Assembly: GCF_002933295.1 (NCBI RefSeq)
Contig: NZ_PSSW01000003.1
Coordinates: 186,001-250,000, forward strand
DNA from: Marinobacter flavimaris
Lineage (GTDB): Bacteria; Pseudomonadota; Gammaproteobacteria; Pseudomonadales; Oleiphilaceae
Direction: 5' to 3'
Length of the DNA stretch: 64,000 bases
The notes beneath the pieces are model-generated. The model made no database searches and had not been told where the DNA came from. It was given only the letters and a program-made list of their open reading frames with translations. Positions 51,981 through 61,175 of the stretch are shown here, in pieces (positions within the stretch are counted from its first letter, which is position 1; each line of letters opens with the position of its first letter). Made by a program: the position numbers and the translations under genes.

Positions 51981-52562
51981 CTAGGCCTTCCCCCCAAGCA
52001 AAATCCGCACGGCCGTACAGGCATCCTCCAGTTCTGCCTCCCTGGGTTCGCGCCCGGCGATGATGTCGCTGTACAGGCAGGACTCTGCCAGTCTAATCAT
52101 GAAGTAAGACAGGCTGAAGATGTTCATTGGTGGCTTGATATGCCCGGCCGCAACCTGGTCTTTAAGCATCCGCGTGTTGGTTTCGACCGTGCGAGTGTGC
52201 AGGATCGACTGGGACGAGGTGAGTATCTTCAGGGCGTATTCCGGGTCCTGGTTGATAAAACGGCGCAGCGGCTCGAAGTGCAGGATCGCGGAGTTGGTGC
52301 GGCGGTATACGCCGACAATGTAGTCCACGCCAGTGCCGGGCGTTTCCGCTATGGCCTGTCGCCAGAGGGGTTCGTACAGGGACCAGAGAATCTCGCCGAT
52401 CAGCAGATCCTTGTTGCCGACCCAGCGAAACAGGGTGGCGCGGCCAATTCCGAGCTCATCAGCCAGCGGCGCCAGGTGAATGCGCTCACCCTTGAGCCAC
52501 ATGCGACGTGCTCGCTTGAACGCCTCGGCCGGTGTTGCCCTGTTTACGGTTTTGTCTGCCAC
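51981..52562 (-). CDS. TetR-family transcriptional regulator
   Basis: A 193-aa regulator with an N-terminal helix-turn-helix, HLAPLADELGIGRATLFRW (about residues 29-47), then VGNKDLLIGEILW, and a ligand domain of unknown specificity (LRRFINQDPEYALKI, SYFMIRLAES). It converges on the aldehyde dehydrogenase gene and may control the CoA-ester region; its own promoter gap (52563-52722) also holds the response regulator promoter. Confidence 0.9.
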   Translation of the reverse strand: MADKTVNRATPAEAFKRARRMWLKGERIHLAPLADELGIGRATLFRWVGNKDLLIGEILWSLYEPLWRQAIAETPGTGVDYIVGVYRRTNSAILHFEPLRRFINQDPEYALKILTSSQSILHTRTVETNTRMLKDQVAAGHIKPPMNIFSLSYFMIRLAESCLYSDIIAGREPREAELEDACTAVRILLGGKA

Positions 52563-52639
52563 TGAAACCTCATGCCCGAATTTGGATTCATTTTAACGGC
52601 TAAACCCGGAGCCGGCTATGCGCGCGGTTCTGACGGCTT

Positions 52640-52679
52640 GTGATGGTTTTGTGAACTTTTCCGCCTACACTCTGCCATG
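52640..52679 (+). promoter_or_regulatory. Response regulator promoter with GTGA direct repeat
   Basis: GTGATGGTTTT-GTGAAC then TTTTCCGCCTACACTCTGCC. Two GTGA half-sites start 11 nt apart, followed by TACACT as -10 candidate. Nearly the same layout occurs before msrAB at 54941, suggesting the same OmpR-type regulator binds both. Confidence 0.55.
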
Positions 52680-52722
52680 AAAGCATCGAAAGCCACCGGC
52701 AATTTCAGCGAAGCCCACCACC

Positions 52723-53424
52723 ATGACGCGAACGGTACTGATTATTGAAGACAACCCCGGCATCGGTGAGCTGGTCCGTATGCAGGTTTCAGATCTGGGA
52801 ATGAAGCCCGTGCTCGTGGACCGGGGGGATACCGGCCTGGAACGGTTCCGTGAGGGCGGCGTCGATCTGGTTATTCTGGATCTGATGTTGCCTGGCCTGG
52901 ATGGTTTGGCGGTGTGCCGCGAGATTCGTGCCTGCCCGGGCTATGTGCCGGTTCTGATGTTGACGGCAAAGAGCACAGAGCTGGATCGGGTCCTGGGCCT
53001 GGAGATGGGCGCGGACGATTACCTGACGAAGCCGTTCAGCGTGGCGGAGCTGGCAGCCCGCATCAAAGCGCTTTTCCGACGTGTAGACGCACTCTCTCAG
53101 GCAGCGCCTGCCGGCGATCAGGCTGATGAGATTGAGGTGGACGGGCTTCGGATTGATCCGGTTCGCCGGCGAGTGTTTGTGGATGATCGGGAAGTGGACC
53201 TGACCGCCCGCGAGTTCGACCTGCTCTGGCACTTTGCCTCCCATCGGGGCCGGGTGTTCAGCCGGGCGCAATTGCTCGATTCTGTGTGGGGTTACAACCA
53301 TGAGGGCTACGAGCATACCGTGAACACCCACATCAACCGCCTGCGCAACAAGATTGAAGCCGATCCCGCCGACCCACGATACGTCCAGACGGTCTGGGGT
53401 GTTGGCTATCGGTTCATGGATTAA
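52723..53424 (+). CDS. OmpR-family response regulator
   Basis: A 233-aa regulator: receiver domain with Asp10, phosphoacceptor Asp53 (VILDLMLPG), Thr in LMLTAKS and Lys in YLTKPFS; then a winged-helix DNA-binding domain with DLTAREFDLLWHFASH and the VNTHINRLRNKIE recognition helix. The kinase gene follows after 2 bp. Probable target: the msrAB gene downstream and its own promoter. Confidence 0.94.
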   Translation: MTRTVLIIEDNPGIGELVRMQVSDLGMKPVLVDRGDTGLERFREGGVDLVILDLMLPGLDGLAVCREIRACPGYVPVLMLTAKSTELDRVLGLEMGADDYLTKPFSVAELAARIKALFRRVDALSQAAPAGDQADEIEVDGLRIDPVRRRVFVDDREVDLTAREFDLLWHFASHRGRVFSRAQLLDSVWGYNHEGYEHTVNTHINRLRNKIEADPADPRYVQTVWGVGYRFMD

Positions 53425-53426
53425 CG

Positions 53427-54926
53427 ATGGCCCTGTCTGTCTTCCGTACCCTCTATGCCCGGCTGGCGATCGGTCTGTTCCTGCTGCTGCTTGTGGTGGG
53501 TGGGCTCTTTACCTTTCTGAGTCTGGCTTCGGTGAGGGAATACTCGGCTGCGGTCAACCAGCAACTGAACCGCGACCTCGCCCGTAACCTGGTGTCTGAC
53601 CGCAACCTGGTAACCGATGGCAAGCTCAACCGCGATGCCCTGAAGCAGCTCTTCGAGCTGTACATGACCATCAACCCCAGTATCGAAATCTACCTGCTGG
53701 ATACCGAAGGTAATATCCTTTCCTACTCCGCCGACCCGAACAAGATCAAGCGCAACCGGGTATCCCTGGAACCGGTACGCATCCTGCTTGAAAACCCGGG
53801 CGCTTACCCACTGCCCGGCGATGATCCGCGCAGTCATGACCGGCGGAAGGTGTTCTCGGTAACGCCGGTGCCTTCGGCTGCTGATCCAACGGGTTATCTG
53901 TACGTGGTTCTGCGCGGCGAGGAGTACGACCTGGCCGAGAGCATGGTGCACAGTAACCGGCTCCTCCAGTTAGGCGCGGGCGCGCTGGCGGTGAGCCTGT
54001 TCGTGGGCCTGCTGGCCGGGCTGGTGTTCTTCCGATTGCTGACGCGTCGGCTGTCGCGGCTGACCGAGCGGGTGGAATCCTTCGAGCGCGGCATGTCGCC
54101 GGAGCGCGCCGCTGCGGTGGCGGGCAAAGGCGATGACATTGATTACCTGGCCGCCCGGTTCGATCAGATGGCCCAGCGAATTGTTGCCCAGCTGGACCTT
54201 CTGAAACACAAGGATGCCCAGCGCCGGCAGCTGGTTGCCCAGGTCTCCCACGATCTGAGAACGCCACTGGCATCCATCCAGGGTTATATCGAAGCCTTGC
54301 GCATGAAACAGGACACGCTCGCCGCCGAGGAGCGGGCACGTTTCCTGGATGTGGCCCTGACCGAAAGCCACCGGCTTGGTCGCCTGGTGGAGGAACTGTT
54401 TGAACTTGCCGCACTGGATGCCCGGGAGAAACAGCCGAAGACGGAACCGTTTGTGGTTGCCGAACTGCTGCATGACGTGGTGCAGAAGCACCAACCCGAG
54501 GCGGAGCGCGCAGGCGTTGCCCTGTCGATTGTTTCCGTTGCTCCGGTCCAGGTGCTGGCGGATATCGCCATGACCGAGCGGGTGTTGGATAACCTGATCA
54601 GCAACGCCATCAGCCATTCGCCGAAAGACACGGAGATCACACTGGGCGTTGTCGAACAGGCCGGGGGTGCGCAAATTACCGTCGCCGACGCTGGCCCCGG
54701 TATCAATGATGAGGACCTGGAGCACGTCTTCGAACCCTTTTATCAGGCCGCAGGTGCGTCCAGGACGGGCCATGCCGGTCTTGGGCTCGCGATTGCCCAG
54801 CGAATGGTGACGCTGCAGCAGGGAAAACTCTCGGTGCGCAATGCCGATGGCGCCGTTTTCAGCGTCTGTCTGCCCCTGGCCCGCAACAGCTCTGTCCCGG
54901 GCGGCGAAAAATCCACAGCGTTATGA
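53427..54926 (+). CDS. Sensor histidine kinase
   Basis: A 499-aa membrane kinase: helix 1 at about 12-33, a periplasmic domain of about 145 residues (34-178) with no recognised sensor fold, helix 2 at about 182-203, a HAMP domain, His275 in QVSHDLRTPLASIQGY, N-box NLISNAISHSP, G1 DAGPGIND and G2 GLGLAIAQ. The periplasmic segment has no Cys, so sensing by disulfide is unlikely. Partner of the preceding regulator. Confidence 0.94.
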   Translation: MALSVFRTLYARLAIGLFLLLLVVGGLFTFLSLASVREYSAAVNQQLNRDLARNLVSDRNLVTDGKLNRDALKQLFELYMTINPSIEIYLLDTEGNILSYSADPNKIKRNRVSLEPVRILLENPGAYPLPGDDPRSHDRRKVFSVTPVPSAADPTGYLYVVLRGEEYDLAESMVHSNRLLQLGAGALAVSLFVGLLAGLVFFRLLTRRLSRLTERVESFERGMSPERAAAVAGKGDDIDYLAARFDQMAQRIVAQLDLLKHKDAQRRQLVAQVSHDLRTPLASIQGYIEALRMKQDTLAAEERARFLDVALTESHRLGRLVEELFELAALDAREKQPKTEPFVVAELLHDVVQKHQPEAERAGVALSIVSVAPVQVLADIAMTERVLDNLISNAISHSPKDTEITLGVVEQAGGAQITVADAGPGINDEDLEHVFEPFYQAAGASRTGHAGLGLAIAQRMVTLQQGKLSVRNADGAVFSVCLPLARNSSVPGGEKSTAL

Positions 54927-54940
54927 ATTCGTAATACCTG

Positions 54941-54981
54941 GTGAACGTTTTCGTGAATCCACCGCCCTACGCTGTAGGTAT
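54941..54981 (+). promoter_or_regulatory. msrAB promoter with GTGAA direct repeat
   Basis: GTGAACGTTTTC-GTGAATCC then ACCGCCCTACGCTGTAGG. It aligns with the region at 52640 (GTGA, GTTTT, GTGAA, CCGCC, TACnCT). The half-sites start 12 nt apart here against 11 there. TACGCT is the -10 candidate; GAAGGAG before ATG 55006 is the ribosome binding site. Confidence 0.55.
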
Positions 54982-55005
54982 GGAATCACGTGAAGGAGAT
55001 ATCTG

Positions 55006-56229
55006 ATGAAACGCAAGATTATGGGTCTGTTTTCCGCAGTGGCATTTGTCTCTGCAGTTGGTCTGTTCACCACCTACGCGGTTGCCGAAAAGTCGGAGTC
55101 GCAGATGAGCAAATACGCACCGGATCAACCGGGTCTGGCCGTGGCAACCTTTGCTGGCGGTTGTTTCTGGTGTGTTGAGGCCGGGTACGAAAAGCGGGTG
55201 CCGGGCGTGGTGGAAGTGGTCTCGGGCTATTCTGGTGGGAAAGAGGCAAGCCCCTCCTACAAGCAGGTTGCCTCGGGGCAGACTGGCCATACCGAAGCGG
55301 TACAGGTCTATTACGACCCCAACGAAATGACATACGAGGGCTTGTTGCAGGCGCTCTGGCGGATGATGGACCCGACCGATAATCAGGGTCAGTTTGTGGA
55401 CCGCGGCCAGCAGTATCGTCCTGCTATTTTCTACCATAACGCTGAGCAGAAGCGCTTGGCCGAGGCGGCCGTTGCAGAATTGGAGGCATCCGGAGTTTAC
55501 GAGAAACCCGTGGTGATCGAAATCGTGCCGTTTGAGAAATTTTACCCGGCGGAGGAATACCACCAGGATTATTACGACAAAAACCCCGTGCGCTACAACT
55601 TCTACACCTTCAACTCTGGACGCTATCAGTTTATCGAGAAGGTGTATGGCGAAGATTACGAGCTCGATTACACCCGGTTCCAGGAGAATGCCACAGTGGA
55701 CGCCAGTGACGATCTGGTGGGCGATGAAAGCGTCAGCACAGAGCCCGGCCAGATGGGCGTTGGCTTCGATCCGGCAAGCTTTGAAAAGCCGGCCCAGGAT
55801 GTCCTGAAGCAGCGCCTGACGGATATGCAGTACGAGGTGACCCAGGAAGACGGCACCGAGCCGGCGTTTAACAACAAATACTGGGACAACAAGAAGCCAG
55901 GACTCTACGTGGATATTGTCTCCGGCGAGCCGCTGTTTTCTTCACGGGACAAGTACAAATCCGGTACCGGCTGGCCCAGCTTTACCCGGCCGATCACACC
56001 AGACGCGGTGGTGGAACGTGAGGACAACTCGTTCTTCATGACCCGTACGGAAATCCGCAGCAGCCACGCGGATTCCCACCTTGGCCATGTCTTCAACGAT
56101 GGCCCTGCGCCAACCGGACTACGCTACTGCATGAACTCCGCGTCTATGGACTTTATCCCGCTGGAGAAGATGGAAGAGGCCGGTTATGGCAAATGGGTTG
56201 ATGACGTCAGACCAGAGAGCGACGCCTGA
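55006..56229 (+). CDS. msrAB: Exported MsrA-MsrB fusion (methionine sulfoxide reductase)
   Basis: Repairs both S- and R-methionine sulfoxide. A 407-aa protein: signal peptide ([20 protein letters not shown]..., ending YAVAEK), MsrA domain (about 43-235) with catalytic Cys53 in [15 protein letters not shown] and GYSGG, then MsrB domain (about 260-395) with [27 protein letters not shown] and catalytic Cys in [12 protein letters not shown]. The zinc-binding CxxC of many MsrBs is absent ([10 protein letters not shown]). It lacks the thioredoxin-like domain of neisserial PilB, so it needs an external reductant. It follows a two-component system that probably induces it. Confidence 0.93.
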   Translation: MKRKIMGLFSAVAFVSAVGLFTTYAVAEKSESQMSKYAPDQPGLAVATFAGGCFWCVEAGYEKRVPGVVEVVSGYSGGKEASPSYKQVASGQTGHTEAVQVYYDPNEMTYEGLLQALWRMMDPTDNQGQFVDRGQQYRPAIFYHNAEQKRLAEAAVAELEASGVYEKPVVIEIVPFEKFYPAEEYHQDYYDKNPVRYNFYTFNSGRYQFIEKVYGEDYELDYTRFQENATVDASDDLVGDESVSTEPGQMGVGFDPASFEKPAQDVLKQRLTDMQYEVTQEDGTEPAFNNKYWDNKKPGLYVDIVSGEPLFSSRDKYKSGTGWPSFTRPITPDAVVEREDNSFFMTRTEIRSSHADSHLGHVFNDGPAPTGLRYCMNSASMDFIPLEKMEEAGYGKWVDDVRPESDA

Positions 56230-56230
56230 C

Positions 56231-56959
56231 TCACAACCACAAATCCGCCACCCGGGTGTCCCGGCTGAAATGGTGCAACACCTGGGCCTGCAGGAGTTCA
56301 GCCGTGGCAACCGCATCAATCAGGGCGTTGTGGGCGGCATAGTGAGGCAGCCCATAACGCAGCCGGCTATCAGCCAAGCGAATCGACACGGGCTTCTTCC
56401 CCAGCAGTTGTTGCCAGCGTGACGGGTTTCGGTCCGGGTGCAGGTGAGCCTCAATGGCCATGGTATCGATCAACGGAAACCGGATTCCTTCCCCCAAGCG
56501 CCATTGCAGGGCAACGTCGAAGAACGATCTCTCGATGTTGCGGTAGTGAACCACGGGGATACGCCCATTCAGGCTGGCAAACAGATCCTTCAGGATATCG
56601 TTCAAATCCGGGGCCTGGTCGATATCACTGTGGGTAATGCCGTGGATAGTAATCGAGGTCTGGTGTAGCGGGAGCTTGGGCCGCACGATCCAGTGGCGGG
56701 CTTTGCCCAGCTGGATGCCGTCGAGCGTAAACGGCACCAGACCGATACTGACAATCGAATGTTGATTGGCGTCCAGCCCGGTGGTCTCGAAATCGAGCGC
56801 GACAAAGGGCACCTCGGATAAGGGCGTCTCCGGCGACACACACCCACTCTCGTAATAGGCTTTAAGAATCGGGGACTTGCTCTGCTCCGCCAGGGCCTTG
56901 AATTGCTCGGGCCATGGCAGGCGTGTAACAGAATTCTCGGCCTGCTCCTCACTAGACAT
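56231..56959 (-). CDS. DEDDh 3'-5' exonuclease (DnaQ-like)
   Basis: A 242-aa exonuclease: FVALDFETTGLD (Asp56, Glu58), second acidic site in ITHSDIDQAP, and HNALIDAVATAEL (His and Asp of ExoIII). An N-terminal extension of about 50 residues precedes the domain. Its start overlaps the end of the cNMP/CBS/DUF294 gene by 8 bp, so it is coupled to it. This pairing is common in gammaproteobacteria, often near acetate uptake genes. Confidence 0.91.
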   Translation of the reverse strand: MSSEEQAENSVTRLPWPEQFKALAEQSKSPILKAYYESGCVSPETPLSEVPFVALDFETTGLDANQHSIVSIGLVPFTLDGIQLGKARHWIVRPKLPLHQTSITIHGITHSDIDQAPDLNDILKDLFASLNGRIPVVHYRNIERSFFDVALQWRLGEGIRFPLIDTMAIEAHLHPDRNPSRWQQLLGKKPVSIRLADSRLRYGLPHYAAHNALIDAVATAELLQAQVLHHFSRDTRVADLWL

Positions 56960-58826
56960 TACGGGCCACCCCGGCGTGATACCGGAATTTCAGGAACTTC
57001 TGGGCACCGCTGACTACCTGGAACGCATCCTTGAGATGGCTGCGCTCAAACGGTGAAAGGTCTTCGGGCCGTACGTTGTTGTCCGGCTGCCGGTCAGCCT
57101 CGATTGCCAGGGCCTGGTGTCGGATTCGAACGATGGAGATAAACTCAAGCGCATCCCTCAGATTGCCCAGATCGTCGTCCAGCAGGAGCTTGGTGTTGCC
57201 AATGGCTTTCAGTCGTTCGAACGAGTTCTGTGCACGGGAGCCGCAGGCCAGGGCATGAACCCGGATCAGATCCGACAGGGGCGCTGTTCCGCGACGTTTC
57301 AGGTTGAAGGTCTTCTGGTGCTTGCCATCCTCTTCCAGCACGAAAGTCCGGAAAAAGCCGATCGGCGGCGTGCGGTTCAGGGCGTTGCGCGCCAGCATTG
57401 CCAGGAACCGCTGGCTGTTGCTGGCTTTGTCCGCCACCAGTGTCTTGAGCTGTTCGGCAAAGTCGGTCTCGCCGTAGATGCCATCCAGATCAAAGAAAAT
57501 ATTGCTGTTTAACAGAGCCTCGGCTTTCGGATTATCAATCCAGTCGGTGAAGTAGTCCTTCCAGACGCGCAGTGGCTGCCGCCATTTCTGGTTGGTGGCC
57601 ATGATGTCGCCGGTGCAGTAGGTATAGCCGCACTCCGCAAGGCCATCGCTGACAAATTTCGCCAGCGCCAGGAAGTATTCGTCGTGTTCTTCCGGCACAA
57701 AGCTGTCGTCCAGGATCATGGCGTTATCCTGGTCCGTGACCACCAGCTGCTCGTCCCGCGCCATGGAGCCGAGGGCCATAAAGCAGTAGGGCACGGGTGG
57801 GGGGCCGAGTTTCTCTTCACCCAGCGCCAACAGACGTTGTGTAAAGCTGCGCCCGATACCGGCCATGGCACTGCCAATCATGTGGGAGTTGGCATCTTCG
57901 TTCACCATGCGAACAAAGCTGTCCCGCACATCCAGGCTGATCTTCTTCAGCCCTTTTACATCCTGCTGATGGTAGATGTTGCTGACCAGGTATAGGCTGC
58001 TCTGACTCTCGTACTTTACGATGTCAGACAGCGCAATCACGCCGCGAACCTCATCCCGATCCATCACCGGAAGATGGTGCACATTGTTGTGCAGCATGGT
58101 GAGCATGGCCTCGAATATGAACATGTTCGAGCGGATGGTGATCAGATCCTCCGACATGATCTCGCTGATCGGAGTTTCCGAGGCCAGGGCTTCGCTAAGG
58201 GCCCGGGTGCGCAGGTCCCGGTCGGTAATGATGCCTTTGAGCAGGGGCTTTTCACCTTCCTCGTCCATCAGCAGCAGTGCGGAGACGCCGTTTTCGGTCA
58301 TGATCCGCGCCGCTTCCTGCAGGCGAACGGTGTGGGGCGCTGATACCGGCTCCCGGGCAATCAACCGGGTAACCTTGGACGTCATCAGCTGGTTGGACTT
58401 TTCGCGACGGGAAACGGCGGATCGCAGGCGGCTTCGGTCTTCAATTTCAACGAAATCGGCGAAGTTGTCGTCATTTTCCCAGAGGTACTGGAACGTATCG
58501 TAAGGAATCTTGTAAAGCAGGACGTCTTCCAGGGCTTTGGCTGGGAAGCGTACCTTCCTGTTCATCAGCAGGCCAAACTGGCCGAAGACTTCGCCCTCGC
58601 TGATGCGGTTGTACAGCTCCCCGGTGCGCCGATAGATCTCGACGGCGCCACTGCGCACGTAATACAGCCAGCTGCTCGGGTCACCCAGTTCGAGGATCTG
58701 GCTCCCGGCCTTGAAGTACACAATCTCGATGTCGCCAACCACTCTGTCGAGCAGCTCCTCGGCCATCTCGTCAAACGGCGGGTATTGAGCCATGTGATTG
58801 CGGATGTCGACCAGCTCGGCCTGCAT
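56952..58826 (-). CDS. cNMP-binding / CBS / DUF294 nucleotidyltransferase-like protein
   Basis: A 624-aa signalling protein: cyclic-nucleotide-binding domain (about 20-130; VYFKAGSQILELGDPSSWLY and ISEGEVFGQFG), two CBS motifs (about 150-275; GVSALLLMDEEGEKP and VHHLPVMDRDEVRGVIA), then DUF294 with a nucleotidyltransferase-like core (FMALGSMARDEQLVVTDQDN, where GS and DxD are kept) and DUF294 C-terminal domain. ATG 58826 has GGGAG at 4-5 nt; an upstream extension of the frame to 58922 has no support. Function of DUF294 is likely nucleotidylation of a partner by analogy to GlnD; not proven. Confidence 0.88.
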   Translation of the reverse strand: MQAELVDIRNHMAQYPPFDEMAEELLDRVVGDIEIVYFKAGSQILELGDPSSWLYYVRSGAVEIYRRTGELYNRISEGEVFGQFGLLMNRKVRFPAKALEDVLLYKIPYDTFQYLWENDDNFADFVEIEDRSRLRSAVSRREKSNQLMTSKVTRLIAREPVSAPHTVRLQEAARIMTENGVSALLLMDEEGEKPLLKGIITDRDLRTRALSEALASETPISEIMSEDLITIRSNMFIFEAMLTMLHNNVHHLPVMDRDEVRGVIALSDIVKYESQSSLYLVSNIYHQQDVKGLKKISLDVRDSFVRMVNEDANSHMIGSAMAGIGRSFTQRLLALGEEKLGPPPVPYCFMALGSMARDEQLVVTDQDNAMILDDSFVPEEHDEYFLALAKFVSDGLAECGYTYCTGDIMATNQKWRQPLRVWKDYFTDWIDNPKAEALLNSNIFFDLDGIYGETDFAEQLKTLVADKASNSQRFLAMLARNALNRTPPIGFFRTFVLEEDGKHQKTFNLKRRGTAPLSDLIRVHALACGSRAQNSFERLKAIGNTKLLLDDDLGNLRDALEFISIVRIRHQALAIEADRQPDNNVRPEDLSPFERSHLKDAFQVVSGAQKFLKFRYHAGVARNV

Positions 58827-58964
58827 AAAACTCCCTGTTCTGGCGAAGAATAAGTGATTGTCAGTCATGGAATATAGCAGTGGCAGAGGTCTGCGGCCAT
58901 GTCGACCTTTGATGGATTTCATTGACCGCTTACCCGGGTGTTGCTAGCCTTGCCACACTTTTTT

Positions 58965-59156
58965 CAGGTGTCCGTCGCAAAGCGCGACGGGTGAAACGGG
59001 AAATCGGTGAGCCTGGTAATGCCAGTGCAAGGCCGATGCTGCCCCCGCAACGGTAAGCAGGACAACGGCAATCTATGCGCCACTGTGTCGCCACGACATG
59101 GGAAGGTGATTGCCCGGGAACCCAGGGTTCCGCCTGCCAGCCCGGAGACCGGCCTG
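58965..59156 (+). promoter_or_regulatory. Cobalamin (B12) riboswitch
   Basis: The class I cobalamin aptamer is recognisable: GGTGTCCGTCGC at the 5' side, GGTGAAACGGGAAATCGGTG, AATGCCAGTGCAAGGCCGAT, CTGCCCCCGCAACGGTAAGC, and the B12 box GCCAGCCCGGAGACCGGCC at 59136-59154. Downstream, TTCCGCA occurs twice (near 59206 and 59250) and can pair with TGCGGA at 59292-59297, which contains the Shine-Dalgarno of btuB, so control is probably by hiding the ribosome binding site. This and its platform fill the 480-bp gap 58827-59306. Confidence 0.95.
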
Positions 59157-59306
59157 GAAAAACACCCGATGTTGCGGTGGGCAACCTGGGTGGGTGATAT
59201 GCCGGTTCCGCATTCCTGACACCAGTCTACCGCCTGCCCCCATTCCCTGTTCCGCAACAAAACCCAGATTCCCGTGCGGGTGCGCGCGGAGTGCGGAGCA
59301 AGTTTC

Positions 59307-61145
59307 ATGTTCAGAATTCAAAGCCCTGTTTTACTGGCCGGCGTTGCCATGGCCGCCCTGCCTCTGGCCGTTTCGGCCCAGTCTGCCCCTGAATCCGATG
59401 CCCTGGATCCCATCGTGGTTACCGCGACACTGGGGCCGAAGACCGTTGGGGAGAGCCTGTCTTCGGTTACGGTCATCGAGAAGGAGGATATTGATCGGCA
59501 ACAGCCCGCGGAATTCCGCGACCTGCTGCGCGCCCAGCCGGGGATCAACGTGGTGTCGGACGGCAGTTACGGCAAGACTACCAGCGTATTCCTGCGTGGC
59601 GCTGGCAGCTCAGGTACCGTGCTGCTTCTCGATGGTATCCGCCTGCGCTCGGCCTCTGCGGGTATCCCACCCTGGCAGTTTTTGCCTCCCGAATTGATGG
59701 AACGGGTTGAGCTGGTGCGAGGTGCGAAGAGTTCCCTCTACGGTGCCGATGCGGTGGGTGGTGTCATCCAGGCGTTCACCCTGGAACCGGAGGCCGGGCG
59801 CCAGGGTTGGGGCGAGCTGAAAGGCGGTTCCCATGAAACCCGTGAGGCAACGGCCGGGCTGGCTGGCCGGGAAGGCCGTTCGTCGTTCCTGGCCGGTGGC
59901 GTTTATTCGGATACCGATGGCACGAACCTGCGTGCTGGCGGCGAGGACAAAGGATTCCGGAACGCTGGTGGCCTGGCCAAACTGAGCCACAGTTTTGACC
60001 AGGGCGGCGGCGCAGGACTGACGGTTTTCCAGTCTGAAGGTAATACCGAGTTTGAAGGCGGTGATACCGATTTCCTGATTCGTGCCATGGGGCTGCATCT
60101 GGAAGCGGTTGCCAGTGACTACTGGCGTACACGTATCCAGTTCTCGGAAGCTCGCGACGAACAGGATACCTTCGGAGCCAATCCCAGCACGTTCGACACC
60201 CTGTCTCGCTCCGCGCGCTGGGAAAACACCCTGACGGCCGGTGTTCATGAGCTGGTTCTGGGTACGGAGGTCATGCTTGACGAAGTGGATGGCACCAGCA
60301 ATTTCACAGAAGACAGCCGGACCAACAGCGCGGTTTTCGGTCAGGGCCGTTTGAACTTTGATGCCACCGATCTGATGCTCAGTCTGCGTCTGGATGACAA
60401 CGAGGCCTATGGCAAAGAGGAGACTGGCGGTGTGGCCTTCGGTCACCAGCTGGACCGCGCCCATCGCTTTCGCCTCAGCTATGCGACATCGTTCCGGGCA
60501 CCCACCTTTAATGACCTTTACCTGACGGTGCCGTTCTACACCGGTAATCCTGACCTCGATGCGGAAGAGGGGCAGATGGTCGAAGCCGGTTTCTCCGGGC
60601 GATATGACCGGTGGTACTGGGACATTGCGCTTTATCAGAACGACGTGAAAGACCTGATTACCTACGTGTCGGACCCGGTGACCTTTGAGGGCACCATGGA
60701 AAACGTCGAGACGGCCAGAATCCGTGGCGTTGAGGTTTCTTCCGGTATCGAGACGGCTGACTGGAATCTGGCGGCAGCAGTAACCTACGCGGATACCGAG
60801 AATCGCGATACCGGCGCCCGTTTACCACGCCGCGCGGAAAAAAACGTGCGTCTGGATATTGATCGCCTGTTCTCCCAGTGGTCGGTGGGCGCCAGCTTTA
60901 TTGCCGAGAGTGACCGCTATAACGATGCGGCAAATACCAGTCTGCTGCCGGGCTATGGCACGGTAGACCTGAGAGCGGCCTGGAATTTCCAGCCTGGCTG
61001 GTCGGCCTCATTCAAGGTCGATAACATGCTGGATCGTCGGTATGCCACCAGCATCGGATATGACAGTGCGACCTTCGCGCCCTTTGATTATCTGGCCGCC
61101 GGACGAACCTTCATGGCCTCGGTGCGCTATGATTTCCAACAGTAA
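59307..61145 (+). CDS. btuB: TonB-dependent cobalamin receptor BtuB
   Basis: Outer-membrane vitamin B12 transporter of 612 aa. Signal peptide MFRIQSPVLLAGVAMAALPL..., TonB box in DALDPIVVTATLG, plug domain with FRDLLRAQPGINVVSD and VELVRGAKSSLYGADAVGGVI, then a 22-strand barrel ending in an aromatic residue region (SVRYDFQQ). I start at ATG 59307, which opens the signal peptide; a GTG at 59274 is less likely. Controlled by the riboswitch upstream, and followed by btuF after 30 bp. Confidence 0.93.
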   Translation: MFRIQSPVLLAGVAMAALPLAVSAQSAPESDALDPIVVTATLGPKTVGESLSSVTVIEKEDIDRQQPAEFRDLLRAQPGINVVSDGSYGKTTSVFLRGAGSSGTVLLLDGIRLRSASAGIPPWQFLPPELMERVELVRGAKSSLYGADAVGGVIQAFTLEPEAGRQGWGELKGGSHETREATAGLAGREGRSSFLAGGVYSDTDGTNLRAGGEDKGFRNAGGLAKLSHSFDQGGGAGLTVFQSEGNTEFEGGDTDFLIRAMGLHLEAVASDYWRTRIQFSEARDEQDTFGANPSTFDTLSRSARWENTLTAGVHELVLGTEVMLDEVDGTSNFTEDSRTNSAVFGQGRLNFDATDLMLSLRLDDNEAYGKEETGGVAFGHQLDRAHRFRLSYATSFRAPTFNDLYLTVPFYTGNPDLDAEEGQMVEAGFSGRYDRWYWDIALYQNDVKDLITYVSDPVTFEGTMENVETARIRGVEVSSGIETADWNLAAAVTYADTENRDTGARLPRRAEKNVRLDIDRLFSQWSVGASFIAESDRYNDAANTSLLPGYGTVDLRAAWNFQPGWSASFKVDNMLDRRYATSIGYDSATFAPFDYLAAGRTFMASVRYDFQQ

Positions 61146-61175
61146 ATTCATTGATCTGAGAGGCTCCCGCCCTCT

